A DNA stretch of 12,689 nt from JBDTMC01 sp039934475. GTDB lineage: Bacteria; Acidobacteriota; Terriglobia; Bryobacterales; Bryobacteraceae. Below the pieces are notes generated by a model. It worked only from the letters and a program-made list of their open reading frames with translations. It was not told the DNA's origin and ran no database searches. This document shows positions 1 through 5,832 of the stretch, in pieces. The stretch spans positions 1 through 12,689 of the forward strand of contig JBDTMC010000211.1 in the NCBI GenBank assembly GCA_039934475.1, written 5' to 3'. The position numbers were made by a program, and so were the translations under genes. Positions within the stretch are counted from its first letter, which is position 1, and the number at the start of each line of letters is the position of its first letter.

Positions 1-288
1 CGCACCGGCGACACCGTGATGCTCTATGCCGTGGGATGCGGTCACGCGAGCCCGGATGTCGCGCCGGGCCAAATAGCCGATGGACAGTCCGATCTGACTC
101 TGCCGGTTCGGGTGACCGTCGGTGGCCAGGATGCAACGATAGGTTATAAGGGCTTCTATCCGGCGTTCGTCGGCCTCTACCGGATCGACATCCACATTCC
201 CCAGGTAGCGGCTGGCGATCAGCCCATAGACCTTCTTGTGGATGGCGTTTCGACAGGGCAGAGCACCTTTATCACGATCGGCAACTGA
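1..288 (+). CDS. C-terminal end of a protein with a TIGR03437-like Solibacter domain (5' truncated)
   Basis: The reading frame is open from base 1 to the TGA at 286-288, so only the last 95 residues are visible; the GTG at 16 is internal. The residues RTGDTVMLYAVGCG near the start, then a VTVGGQ segment, then LYRIDIHIPQ and AAGDQPIDLLVDG near the end match the pattern I know from TIGR03437. That domain is the C-terminal module of many large secreted or surface proteins of Solibacter relatives, and looks like an Ig/beta-sandwich fold. Its function is unknown and the N-terminal part that would define this protein's role is outside the window. An intrinsic terminator follows 33 bases after the stop. 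I am fairly sure of the domain family and make no claim about the full protein. Confidence 0.8.
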   Translation, partial: RTGDTVMLYAVGCGHASPDVAPGQIADGQSDLTLPVRVTVGGQDATIGYKGFYPAFVGLYRIDIHIPQVAAGDQPIDLLVDGVSTGQSTFITIGN

Positions 289-321
289 GGAGAGCGGCGC
301 CATTCCGCATCTCACGTTAGC

Positions 322-358
322 GGCCGGACCCCGTTTTCCCCGGGGTCCGGCCTTTTTT
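322..358 (+). terminator. Rho-independent terminator after the TIGR03437-type gene
   Basis: A perfect 12-bp GC-rich stem (322-333 pairing with 341-352; left arm GGCCGGACCCCG) encloses a 7-nt loop and is followed directly by six T residues (353-358). It lies 33 bases after the stop at 288 and ends that transcription unit. It is the clearest terminator in the window. Confidence 0.93.
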
Positions 359-495
359 ATTTCAAGAAAGTCTCCTCCACCCATTGCCGGCTCCGCTGCA
401 AGTTCTCTCGTGGAGACCGTATGTCGAGTGTGGCATCGGTCTTTTCTGAGTAGTGCCTCTGTGCGCCGGGTCATGGCGGCTTCAGCATATCCGGT

Positions 496-515
496 GCGGG
501 ACTACGCGGGACTAC
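496..515. repeat. Tandem 10-bp direct repeat upstream of a promoter candidate
   Basis: The unit GCGGGACTAC occurs twice head to tail, and the next two bases (GC) begin a third copy. The 10-bp period is about one helical turn, so both copies would face the same side of the DNA, and it ends 8 bases before a -35-like element. This could be an activator site or simply a small duplication. Confidence 0.55.
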
Positions 516-523
516 GCCAACTA

Positions 524-552
524 TTGTTCTACGGGAGGCATTCTGTTATTCT
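524..552 (+). promoter_or_regulatory. Weak sigma70-like promoter candidate for the patatin gene
   Basis: TTGTTC (524-529) and TATTCT (547-552) are separated by 17 bp, 30 bases before the chosen start codon. Each hexamer matches the consensus at four positions, so this is a suggestion only. Because the previous gene is terminated at 322-358, some promoter is expected in this interval. Confidence 0.35.
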
Positions 553-581
553 GCCCGTGCACTACCTGGAGGCAGAATTCT

Positions 582-1736
582 ATGAACCCATCTGACCGGA
601 AGAAGATCCTCGCCCTTGATGGCGGCGGAATTCGCGGAGTCCTGTCGCTTGGCATCCTCGCCGAGATTGAGAAACTCGTCGGAAAACCCCTAGGAGAGTA
701 TTTCGATTACATCGGCGGCACCAGCACCGGCGCCATCATCTCGGCCGGGCTAGCGCTTGGCATGAAGGTGGCCGATTTGCAGAAGTTCTACAGCGACTTC
801 GGCGAGGAGATGTTTGAGCCCCGGTTCCTCTTGAGCCGGTATAAGAGCCTCTACGCATCCGATCCGCTACGGGATCAGTTGAAGAAGACCTTCGGCGCCG
901 ACACCACAATCGGATCGCGGGACAAAATCAAAACGCTGCTTCTGGCGGTAACGCGGAATTGGACCACCGATTCCCCGTGGCCGATCAGCAACAACCCGAA
1001 TGCGCTCTACAACGATACCAGCCGCAAAGACTGCAACTTAAACATCCCGCTGTGGCAACTGGTTCGCGCCAGCACCGCTGCGCCGGTGTTCTTTCCCCCA
1101 GAGGTGATTAACTGGGACCCGGCCGATTCCAGTAAGAGTTTTGTTTTTGTCGATGGCGGAGTAACACCGTATAACAATCCCGCATTCGTGCTGTTCCGTA
1201 TGGCGACGCTGCCCTACTATGGCCTGAACTGGCAAACCGGCGAGGACAACCTCTTGATCATTTCGGTAGGAACCGGTTCGGCGCCGAAGTCTGGAGCTGT
1301 GCCTGAGGATCCGGACCAGTCGATTCCGGCCCAGATCCCCGGATTGATCTCCGCCCTTATGTACGCCGCGGAAATCGATCAAGACGTGAACTGCCGCACC
1401 ATAGGGCGGTGTGTCTACGGAGGAATCATCGACCGCGAACTGGGCGACATGATCCCGCGGGAAGGTGATTACGGTCCAAGGCCGCTCCGGCTGGCCGACC
1501 GCCTGGCCACGCCCAAGATCCCGTTGGACAAACCGATGGGCAAAGCATTCCGGTATGCCCGTTACAACCCCGAATTGACTGACGAGGGCTTAAAGAAGCT
1601 GGGCGTCACCGACTACAAGTTGACCAACCTGCTGAAGATGGATTACGTCAAGCCGGACAACGTGGCGAAGTTGGCGCAGGTGGGCGCCGCCGAAGGCAAG
1701 AACGTCAGCAGAGATCACTTCGGAAATTTCCTTTAG
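582..1736 (+). CDS. Patatin-like phospholipase family protein
   Basis: 384 residues. The protein carries all patatin-family active-site elements: the glycine-rich oxyanion-hole loop DGGGIRG (residues 13-19), the nucleophile elbow GTSTG (46-50, Ser48) and the catalytic Asp in DGG (Asp191), so it should be a Ser-Asp dyad acyl hydrolase acting on phospholipids or other acyl esters. No signal peptide or membrane segment is seen at the N-terminus (MNPSDRKKILALDG), suggesting a cytoplasmic enzyme. The ATG at 582 is preferred over the longer open frame from 453 because GGAGG (568-572) sits 9 bases before it and the patatin fold begins within ten residues. It appears to be a single-gene unit between a terminator and a new promoter. 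Patatins also serve as CBASS effectors (CapV), but no nucleotidyltransferase gene is present here, so a housekeeping lipid hydrolase is more likely. Substrate unknown. Confidence 0.93.
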   Translation: MNPSDRKKILALDGGGIRGVLSLGILAEIEKLVGKPLGEYFDYIGGTSTGAIISAGLALGMKVADLQKFYSDFGEEMFEPRFLLSRYKSLYASDPLRDQLKKTFGADTTIGSRDKIKTLLLAVTRNWTTDSPWPISNNPNALYNDTSRKDCNLNIPLWQLVRASTAAPVFFPPEVINWDPADSSKSFVFVDGGVTPYNNPAFVLFRMATLPYYGLNWQTGEDNLLIISVGTGSAPKSGAVPEDPDQSIPAQIPGLISALMYAAEIDQDVNCRTIGRCVYGGIIDRELGDMIPREGDYGPRPLRLADRLATPKIPLDKPMGKAFRYARYNPELTDEGLKKLGVTDYKLTNLLKMDYVKPDNVAKLAQVGAAEGKNVSRDHFGNFL

Positions 1737-1770
1737 ATCGTCGTTGCAAAAACATTTCATGGTTGTCGAT

Positions 1771-1799
1771 TTGAGGCTGGCTCAATCGTCGGTTATAGT
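1771..1799 (+). promoter_or_regulatory. Sigma70-like promoter for the BNR/MoaD-like operon
   Basis: TTGAGG (1771-1776) and TATAGT (1794-1799) are spaced by 17 bp. The -10 matches five of six consensus positions and the -35 four of six. The predicted start of transcription is near 1806, about 33 bases before the ATG at 1839, leaving room for the Shine-Dalgarno. Confidence 0.6.
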
Positions 1800-1838
1800 A
1801 GCAAGCTGAAGAGCGAATAAAAGGCAAAAGGAGCAGCG

Positions 1839-2954
1839 ATGAGTTCAGTACGACTGTTGGTCGGCACCAAGAAGGGTGCATTCGTCCTCACATCCGACGG
1901 ACAACGCAAGAAGTGGGATATCAGCGGTCCGCACTTTGCCGGATGGGAGATCTATCACGTGAAGGGATCTCCCACCGATCCGAATCGCCTATATGCATCA
2001 CAAACCAGCGGTTGGTTCGGGCAGATGATTCAACGATCGGACGATGGAGGCGCGACATGGCAGCCGGTCGGCAACAAGTTCACCTACGATGGCATTACGG
2101 GTACGCACCAGTGGTACGACGGCACGGCTCACCCTTGGGAGTTCAAACGTGTGTGGCATATTGAGCCTTCGCTCACCGATCCCGATACCGTTTACGCGGG
2201 TGTGGAGGATGCGGCTTTATTTCGTTCTACGGATGCGGGAAACACATGGCACGAATTGTCGGGCCTGCGCGGACACGGCTCCGGCTCGCAATGGCAGCCA
2301 GGCGCGGGAGGCATGGGGTTGCACACCATCGTGCTCGATCCCGCCAATCCGCAGCGCATCTTCATCGCCATCTCCGCCGCGGGCGCGTTCCGTAGCGACG
2401 ATGCGGGGGAGACGTGGAAACCGATCAATCGCGGGTTGAAGTCGGCGTACATCCCGAGCCCTGAGGCGGAGGTTGGCCATTGTGTTCACCGTATCGCGAT
2501 GCATCCTTCCCGGCCCAATACTCTCTTCATGCAGAAGCATTGGGATGTAATGAGGAGCGACGATGCCGGAGAGAACTGGCGCGAGGTGAGTGGTAATCTG
2601 CCGACCGATTTCGGCTTCCCGATTGACGTCCACGCACACGAGCCGGAGACCATCTATGTGGTTCCGATCAAGAGCGACGGCGAGCACTATCCGCCGGACG
2701 GCAAGCTTCGTGTATACCGCAGCCGCACGGGCGGAGACGAGTGGGAGCCGCTGACGAACGGACTACCGCAGAGCGATTGCTACGTGAATGTGCTGCGCGA
2801 AGCGATGGATGTGGATTCCTTGGATTCCTGTGGCGTCTATTTTGGCACTACCGGAGGGCAAGTATACGCGTCTGCCGACTCGGGCGACAGCTGGAATACG
2901 GTGGTTCGGGATCTTCCGGCGGTTCTATCCGTCGAAGTGCAGACTCTGGCATGA
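1839..2954 (+). CDS. BNR/Asp-box repeat beta-propeller protein (sialidase-fold, function unknown)
   Basis: 371 residues with six Asp-box motifs of the S-x-D-x-G-x-T-W type: RSDDGGATW (66-74), RSTDAGNTW (129-137), RSDDAGETW (185-193), RSDDAGENW (239-247), a diverged RSRTGGDEW (294-302) and ASADSGDSW (344-352). Spacing of about 45-65 residues fits a six-bladed propeller of the sialidase/VPS10-like class. It begins MSSVRLLVGTKKGAF with no signal peptide, unlike secreted sialidases, so it is probably cytoplasmic; I do not see a convincing sialidase Arg triad and would not call it a hydrolase. AAAAGGAG (1826-1833) lies 5 bases before the ATG. Its stop overlaps the start of the MoaD-like gene (ATGA), implying translational coupling and a shared role. 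I recall similar propeller/MoaD-ThiS neighbours in Actinobacteria and other phyla, but could not check this. Confidence 0.85.
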   Translation: MSSVRLLVGTKKGAFVLTSDGQRKKWDISGPHFAGWEIYHVKGSPTDPNRLYASQTSGWFGQMIQRSDDGGATWQPVGNKFTYDGITGTHQWYDGTAHPWEFKRVWHIEPSLTDPDTVYAGVEDAALFRSTDAGNTWHELSGLRGHGSGSQWQPGAGGMGLHTIVLDPANPQRIFIAISAAGAFRSDDAGETWKPINRGLKSAYIPSPEAEVGHCVHRIAMHPSRPNTLFMQKHWDVMRSDDAGENWREVSGNLPTDFGFPIDVHAHEPETIYVVPIKSDGEHYPPDGKLRVYRSRTGGDEWEPLTNGLPQSDCYVNVLREAMDVDSLDSCGVYFGTTGGQVYASADSGDSWNTVVRDLPAVLSVEVQTLA

Positions 2955-3247
2955 TTCGCGTCATCCTGCCGGCCCATTTGCGCCTGCTCGCCAAGATGGA
3001 AGAGGAACTCCATGTGGATGTGGTGGGAGTGGTGACGCAGCGCAAAGTGATTGACGCTATCGAGGAAAGGTACCCGGTACTTCGGGGTACCATTCGCGAT
3101 CAAGTGACGCAGAAGCGAAGGCCTTTTGTAAGGTTCTTCGCCTGTGAGCAGGATCTCTCTCACGAGGATCCAGACACGCCGCTGCCGGACGCTGTTGCCA
3201 GCGCCGCGGAGCCTTATATGATTGTGGGAGCTGTAGCCGGCGGGTGA
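2951..3247 (+). CDS. MoaD/ThiS-family ubiquitin-fold protein with C-terminal Gly-Gly
   Basis: 98 residues; ATG 2951 overlaps the TGA of the propeller gene by 4 bp, which fixes the start despite a longer open frame. Family evidence: a beta-strand start (MIRVILPAHLRLLAKM), a TQRKVIDAIEERYP helix as in MoaD/ThiS, the acidic DPDTPLPDAV segment, and a terminus YMIVGAVAGG ending exactly in Gly-Gly. In MoaD, ThiS and related sulfur carriers the terminal glycine is adenylated by an E1-like enzyme (MoeB/ThiF) and thiocarboxylated, or conjugated to lysine in SAMP-type systems. The segment RRPFVRFFACEQDLSH is not typical of canonical MoaD, and no molybdopterin or thiamine genes are nearby, so a specialised carrier or modifier working with the propeller is more likely than molybdopterin synthase small subunit. 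No E1 homologue is in the window; one would have to act in trans. Confidence 0.88.
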   Translation: MIRVILPAHLRLLAKMEEELHVDVVGVVTQRKVIDAIEERYPVLRGTIRDQVTQKRRPFVRFFACEQDLSHEDPDTPLPDAVASAAEPYMIVGAVAGG

Positions 3248-3258
3248 GAACGCCCGCC
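3239..3258. terminator. Hairpin between convergent genes, possible weak terminator
   Basis: GGCGGGTG (3239-3246) pairs with CGCCCGCC (3251-3258) around an AGAA loop, with one G-T wobble, and includes the stop of the MoaD-like gene. It sits in the 38-bp gap between convergent genes. There is no T-run on either strand, so it is at best a weak or factor-assisted terminator. Confidence 0.35.
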
Positions 3259-3285
3259 GCCACAAGGTTTATTGGAGGAGTAGAA

Positions 3286-3609
3286 CTACCAACGGTTGCC
3301 GCGACCGCCGCCGCCGCCACCAGAGCCGCCACGACCGCCGCCGCCGCCACCCGATCCGCCCTGCGGTTTCGGACGAGCTTCGTTCACGTTCATCGCACGG
3401 CCATTTAGGTCCGCACCATTCAATTGGGAGATTGCGGTTTCCGCGGCCGATTTATCGGACATCTCGACGAAACCAAAGCCGCGAGACTGGCCACTATCGC
3501 GATCCGTTACGATGCTGACGCGTTCGACACTGCCGTAGTTGGCGAATGCCGCTTGCAGGTCATCCTGCGTGGTCTGGAAACTGAGGTTTCCTACAAAAAT
3601 GTTAGTCAT
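3286..3609 (-). CDS. Glycine-rich RRM RNA-binding protein
   Basis: 107 residues. A single RNA recognition motif fills residues 1-80, with RNP2 IFVGNL (4-9) and RNP1 RGFGFVEM (43-50); the aromatic residues F5, F45 and F47 that stack on RNA are present. The tail (84-107) is almost pure Gly with Arg, made of two copies of GGSGGGGGGR followed by GNRW. This is the layout of bacterial Rbp/plant GRP-type proteins, often cold-regulated in cyanobacteria, which bind single-stranded RNA and act as chaperones. The ATG is preceded on the minus strand by AAAGGAAAG (complement of 3618-3626). It lies 52 bases after the 119-residue gene and is probably the last gene of that small operon, though it may also have its own promoter. 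It converges on the MoaD-like gene with a 38-bp gap. Confidence 0.94.
   Translation of the reverse strand: MTNIFVGNLSFQTTQDDLQAAFANYGSVERVSIVTDRDSGQSRGFGFVEMSDKSAAETAISQLNGADLNGRAMNVNEARPKPQGGSGGGGGGRGGSGGGGGGRGNRW
3301..3360 (-). repeat. Two 30-bp tandem repeats coding the Gly/Arg tail of the RRM protein
   Basis: Bases 3301-3330 and 3331-3360 are near-identical copies differing at only a few positions, and translate as two identical GGSGGGGGGR decapeptides. The GGC/GGT-rich core is prone to slippage, so length may vary between strains. Confidence 0.85.
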
Positions 3610-3653
3610 TAAATAAACTTTCCTTTGGACTGAACTACCTGCTGTTACTCAAT

Positions 3654-3674
3654 CCCTACCCCTACCGGGGAGGG
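3654..3674 (-). other. GC hairpin at the end of the 119-residue gene, before the RRM gene
   Basis: CCCT-A-CCCC (3654-3662) pairs with GGGG-AGGG (3667-3674) around a TACC loop, giving an eight-pair stem with one bulged A. It contains the stop codon of the upstream gene (3662-3664). On the minus strand it is not followed by a T-run, so it could be an mRNA processing or stability element, or a partial attenuator before the RRM gene. Confidence 0.35.
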
Positions 3675-4021
3675 ACTCGCCACGCTGCTCCGGCGTGTTC
3701 GGTGGCGGGCCGCCGCGGCTGTCGGTTCTTCTTAGCCGCTTCCTTCTGTGCCGCCGCGCCATCCGCGTGCGAACACATATCAGCTTCTGTAAAGGTAAAT
3801 ACCCGCCTTGGTTCACCTTCGTAATTGCGCTCCAGAACCGCCCGGCACAGCAGCGGCAAGTCTTGAAGCCGAATTCCATATCTACGGATCAGTGAAAGAT
3901 CGATGCCCACCGAGTAGGGGGTGCGCGACCGGTCTGTCCCGATCCCTTCAAACGCAAAAATTCTCGATCCACAAACTTCGCTGAATCCGGTCAGAATAAA
4001 CTGAGTTTTCAACTGCTCCAC
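3662..4021 (-). CDS. Hypothetical protein, 119 residues, function unknown
   Basis: I do not recognise a named domain. The start is GTG at 4021, supported by a perfect Shine-Dalgarno AAGGAGG (complement of 4027-4033) 5 bases upstream, much better than for its neighbours. Residues 1-85 look like a compact alpha/beta domain (MEQLKTQFILTGFSE at the start, then SVGIDLSLIRRYGIRLQDLP and a CRAVLERNYEG helix). Residues 86-119 are Ala, Lys, Arg and Pro rich and probably disordered or nucleic-acid binding. Three cysteines (17, 59, 82) are scattered, not in a metal motif. The gene overlaps the end of the upstream membrane-protein gene by 13 bp, so the two are translationally linked. No signal peptide. 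Confidence 0.72.
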   Translation of the reverse strand: MEQLKTQFILTGFSEVCGSRIFAFEGIGTDRSRTPYSVGIDLSLIRRYGIRLQDLPLLCRAVLERNYEGEPRRVFTFTEADMCSHADGAAAQKEAAKKNRQPRRPATEHAGAAWRVPPR

Positions 4022-4248
4022 AGCGGCCTCCTTACGGCGACCTGCGGCACAAGGGAACCAAACGCACCGCCGTACTCCGTGGCCAAACTGAGGGTGGCCA
4101 GACTCACCGTGCTACAGGCAACGGCAACCATCGCTCCGAGCCAGTTGCCGGATAGCAACAAGGCGGCTAGACAACACAGGAACGCGACAGAGATTACTGT
4201 ATCGGGCCGTGGTGTTACGTGGTTTTGGTTGGAATTCATTACAATCAT
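4009..4248 (-). CDS. Small two-helix membrane protein, function unknown
   Basis: 79 residues from the ATG at 4248, or 76 from a second ATG at 4239; neither has a good Shine-Dalgarno, so the start is uncertain. Two hydrophobic stretches are visible, about residues 18-33 (VISVAFLCCLAALLLS) and 36-56, joined by a very short GN turn, predicting a membrane hairpin with a polar N-terminus (NSNQNHVTPRPDT) and a C-terminal tail carrying RR. It is first in the leftward small-gene operon, about 85 bases downstream of the predicted transcription start, and its 3' end overlaps the next gene by 13 bp. The overlap and shared promoter support it being real; no family is recognised. Confidence 0.55.
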   Translation of the reverse strand: MIVMNSNQNHVTPRPDTVISVAFLCCLAALLLSGNWLGAMVAVACSTVSLATLSLATEYGGAFGSLVPQVAVRRPLWSS

Positions 4249-4335
4249 CTGGGATACTCGAAATACCTAAGAGGTAGGGCTAGATCCCCCGACTTAGTTC
4301 AGGTAATCCAGGAGTGGGCAGAAGCGTCCAGACAG

Positions 4336-4345
4336 TACTATAGTA
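4336..4345. repeat. Perfect 10-bp palindrome over the -10 box
   Basis: TACTATAGTA equals its own reverse complement and coincides with the -10 region of the leftward promoter. It may be a small operator, or just an AT-rich coincidence of the promoter sequence. Confidence 0.5.
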
Positions 4346-4368
4346 GGTGAATCAGGACTTTCTGTCAA
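4340..4368 (-). promoter_or_regulatory. Strong sigma70-like promoter for the leftward small-gene/RRM operon
   Basis: On the minus strand a perfect TTGACA (complement of 4363-4368) is followed after exactly 17 bp by TACTAT (complement of 4340-4345), which matches four of six -10 positions. Transcription would start near 4333, giving a leader of about 85 bases before the ATG at 4248. It is the best -35 on this strand and should drive all three minus-strand small genes. Confidence 0.65.
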
Positions 4369-4477
4369 GGTGAACCCATTTCGTAGCCGAAAGGTCCGTC
4401 CGCCGTCCTCGCCGCCGGGTGTTGCTGCGACAGTACGCAGAGGACGAAACCCGGCAGGCTCCGTCATCCGTCTATTC

Positions 4478-4486
4478 TGGTATAGT
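4478..4486 (+). promoter_or_regulatory. Extended -10 promoter for the VWA-like gene
   Basis: TGG-TATAGT forms an extended -10 (TGn followed by a hexamer matching five of six positions). No good -35 is seen 16-18 bp upstream, as is common for extended -10 promoters. The predicted start near 4493 lies after the GTG at 4489, which argues for the ATG at 4537 as the true start. Confidence 0.5.
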
Positions 4487-4536
4487 CTGTGAAAAGACTA
4501 GCCCAGCCCTGTTGGAGAAGCCCTGTGGGAGAACCA

Positions 4537-5673
4537 ATGAAACGTTCGACTTCGCTTGCCGTCCTGGCGGCTGTCTGCTTGTTCGCGTCTCCATTGATAA
4601 CGGCGGCGCAAGAGGGACCGAAGCGCGAAAGCGGCGATACCGTGGTGAAACCGCGCAAGAAGGACGGTTCGGCCCCGGAACCGGAACAGCCGAAGATACC
4701 CTCCAAGTTTCCTCGCAAGGGGGAAGGCGCTCCCAAAGAAGGGTCACCCACCTTCCGCAGCGATGTGAATACCGTTCAGGTGGACGTGGCTGTGCTGGAC
4801 AACAAGGGCCGGTTCATCCCAAACATCCCGCGGGGCAATTTCCGTGTGGTGGAAGAAGGGGTGCCACAACAGCTCACGAATTACAGTATGGGCGAAGCGC
4901 CTATGACGGTGGCGATGGTGATCGAGTTCAGCAATTTGTTCCAGAAATACTGGTCGGAAACGTGGTACCAGACGTTGACGGCGTCCTACGGGTTCCTGGA
5001 TACCCTGAAGCCAGAGGACTTCGTAGCCGTAGTAGCCTACGACATGCGTCCGGAAATTCTATCGGACTTCAGCACCAACAAGCAGCAAGCCCGCGAAGCG
5101 ATGCAGCGGTTGCGGATCGCCGCCTTCTCTGAGTCGAACCTATTCGACGCGCTGACGGACACGGCAGATAGAATGTCGGAGATCGAAGGCCGGAAAGCCA
5201 TTGTCCTTATCTCCTCGGGCCTCGACACGTTCAGCAAGCTGACGTTCGACAAAACACGAAAAAGCCTGCAGACATCCGGCGTTCCGATCTATGCCATCGG
5301 GCTGATGCAAGCGCTGCGAGAATACTACGATGCCCGTGGCGCGATGGGTCCGATCCAGAGGCTGGACTTCTTGCAGGCTGATAACCAGTTGAGGACGTTT
5401 ACAAAGGAGACGGGCGGCCAAGCGTACTTCCCCCGGTTCTACGGAGAATTCCCTGGTATTTTCCGTGCGATTTCAGACTCACTTCGGAATCAGTACTCAC
5501 TTGCTTACCAGCCTACGAACACCGCCCGCGACGGAAAGTACCGAAAGATTAAGGTAGAGCTTGTGAATCCGGCAACAAACGAGCCCCTTCGGATAGTTGA
5601 CGAAAAAGGCAAGCCAATGAAGTATCAGGTGATCGCGAAGGCCGGTTATACAGCGCCTCGTGAAGTGGAATAA
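4537..5673 (+). CDS. Secreted VWA-like protein (TIGR03436-type acidobacterial VWFA-related family)
   Basis: 378 residues. The start at 4537 has GGGAG (4527-4531) 5 bases upstream and begins a clear Sec signal peptide (MKRSTSLAVLAAVCLFASPL, cleavage near residues 23-25, ITA-AQ). A Lys/Pro/Glu-rich linker (25-70) precedes a beta-rich segment VQVDVAVLDNKGRF...GNFRVVEEGVPQ typical of TIGR03436, then a von Willebrand A domain (about 122-280) with APMTVAMVIEFSNLF, a SNLFDALTDTADRM segment and KAIVLISSGLDTFS. VWA domains bind partners through a metal-ion-dependent site, DxSxS plus Thr and Asp. Here that site is degenerate: E130-F-S132-N-L, and SSGLD replaces the usual TDG, so metal binding is doubtful. 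Located in the periplasm or outside; the partner is unknown. A single-gene unit followed by a GC hairpin. Confidence 0.87.
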   Translation: MKRSTSLAVLAAVCLFASPLITAAQEGPKRESGDTVVKPRKKDGSAPEPEQPKIPSKFPRKGEGAPKEGSPTFRSDVNTVQVDVAVLDNKGRFIPNIPRGNFRVVEEGVPQQLTNYSMGEAPMTVAMVIEFSNLFQKYWSETWYQTLTASYGFLDTLKPEDFVAVVAYDMRPEILSDFSTNKQQAREAMQRLRIAAFSESNLFDALTDTADRMSEIEGRKAIVLISSGLDTFSKLTFDKTRKSLQTSGVPIYAIGLMQALREYYDARGAMGPIQRLDFLQADNQLRTFTKETGGQAYFPRFYGEFPGIFRAISDSLRNQYSLAYQPTNTARDGKYRKIKVELVNPATNEPLRIVDEKGKPMKYQVIAKAGYTAPREVE

Positions 5674-5691
5674 GAAGCAGATTCGACGCCC

Positions 5692-5714
5692 GCGGGCGGC
5701 GTTCTGTCGCCCGC
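5692..5714 (+). terminator. GC hairpin after the VWA-like gene, possible terminator
   Basis: GCGGGCG (5692-5698) pairs with CGCCCGC (5708-5714) across a 9-nt loop, 18 bases after the stop at 5673. No T-run follows; instead there is a run of eight C (5726-5733). It fits the position of a terminator but lacks the U tract. Confidence 0.35.
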
Positions 5715-5786
5715 AGGATCCCGCGCCCCCCCCGCTCCGATGTCAAGCACTGAATCTTGTCCTGTTTTCAAATTGATACGACAACG

Positions 5787-5815
5787 TTGACACCAAAGTC
5801 ATCGCTTTGTTAACT
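5787..5815 (+). promoter_or_regulatory. Promoter candidate for the response regulator gene
   Basis: A perfect TTGACA (5787-5792) is followed after 17 bp by TTAACT (5810-5815), which matches the -10 consensus poorly (three of six). Transcription would begin near 5822, only about ten bases before the ATG at 5833, where no Shine-Dalgarno is visible, so a very short-leader transcript is possible. Confidence 0.4.
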
Positions 5816-5832
5816 TCGCGGAATCACGTTTT

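Larger units (their letters stand above)
359..581. other. Intergenic region upstream of the patatin gene
   Basis: This stretch between the terminator and the patatin start holds no gene I can support; the open frames crossing it have no ribosome binding site and no recognisable product. It contains a 10-bp tandem repeat (496-515) and a weak promoter-like pair (524-552), listed separately. Confidence 0.6.

Noticed and set aside
453..581. 43-residue N-terminal extension of the patatin
   Set aside because: No ribosome site at 453, and the in-frame ATG at 582 has GGAGG at 9 bases; the extension also covers the repeat and promoter candidate.
582..1736. Patatin gene as a CBASS (CapV-type) defence effector
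   Set aside because: No CD-NTase, Cap2/Cap3 or other defence gene lies next to it; it stands alone between a terminator and a new promoter.
1839..2954. Calling the propeller an active sialidase
   Set aside because: Asp boxes show the fold only; no signal peptide and no convincing catalytic Arg triad were found.
2951..3247. CBASS/E1-type conjugation system built around the Gly-Gly protein
   Set aside because: No E1-, E2- or JAB-type gene is present in the window, so only a carrier plus a propeller can be claimed.
3296..3538. Proline-rich + strand open frame opposite the RRM gene
   Set aside because: It is the complement of the Gly-rich repeat; the minus-strand RRM motifs are unambiguous.
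4489..4536. Upstream GTG start for the VWA-like protein
   Set aside because: It would put 16 polar residues before a clean signal peptide and lies before the predicted transcription start near 4493.
5726..5733. Run of eight C as a phase-variable tract or sequencing error
   Set aside because: It is intergenic with no gene frame to switch, so a phase-variation claim is unsupported.
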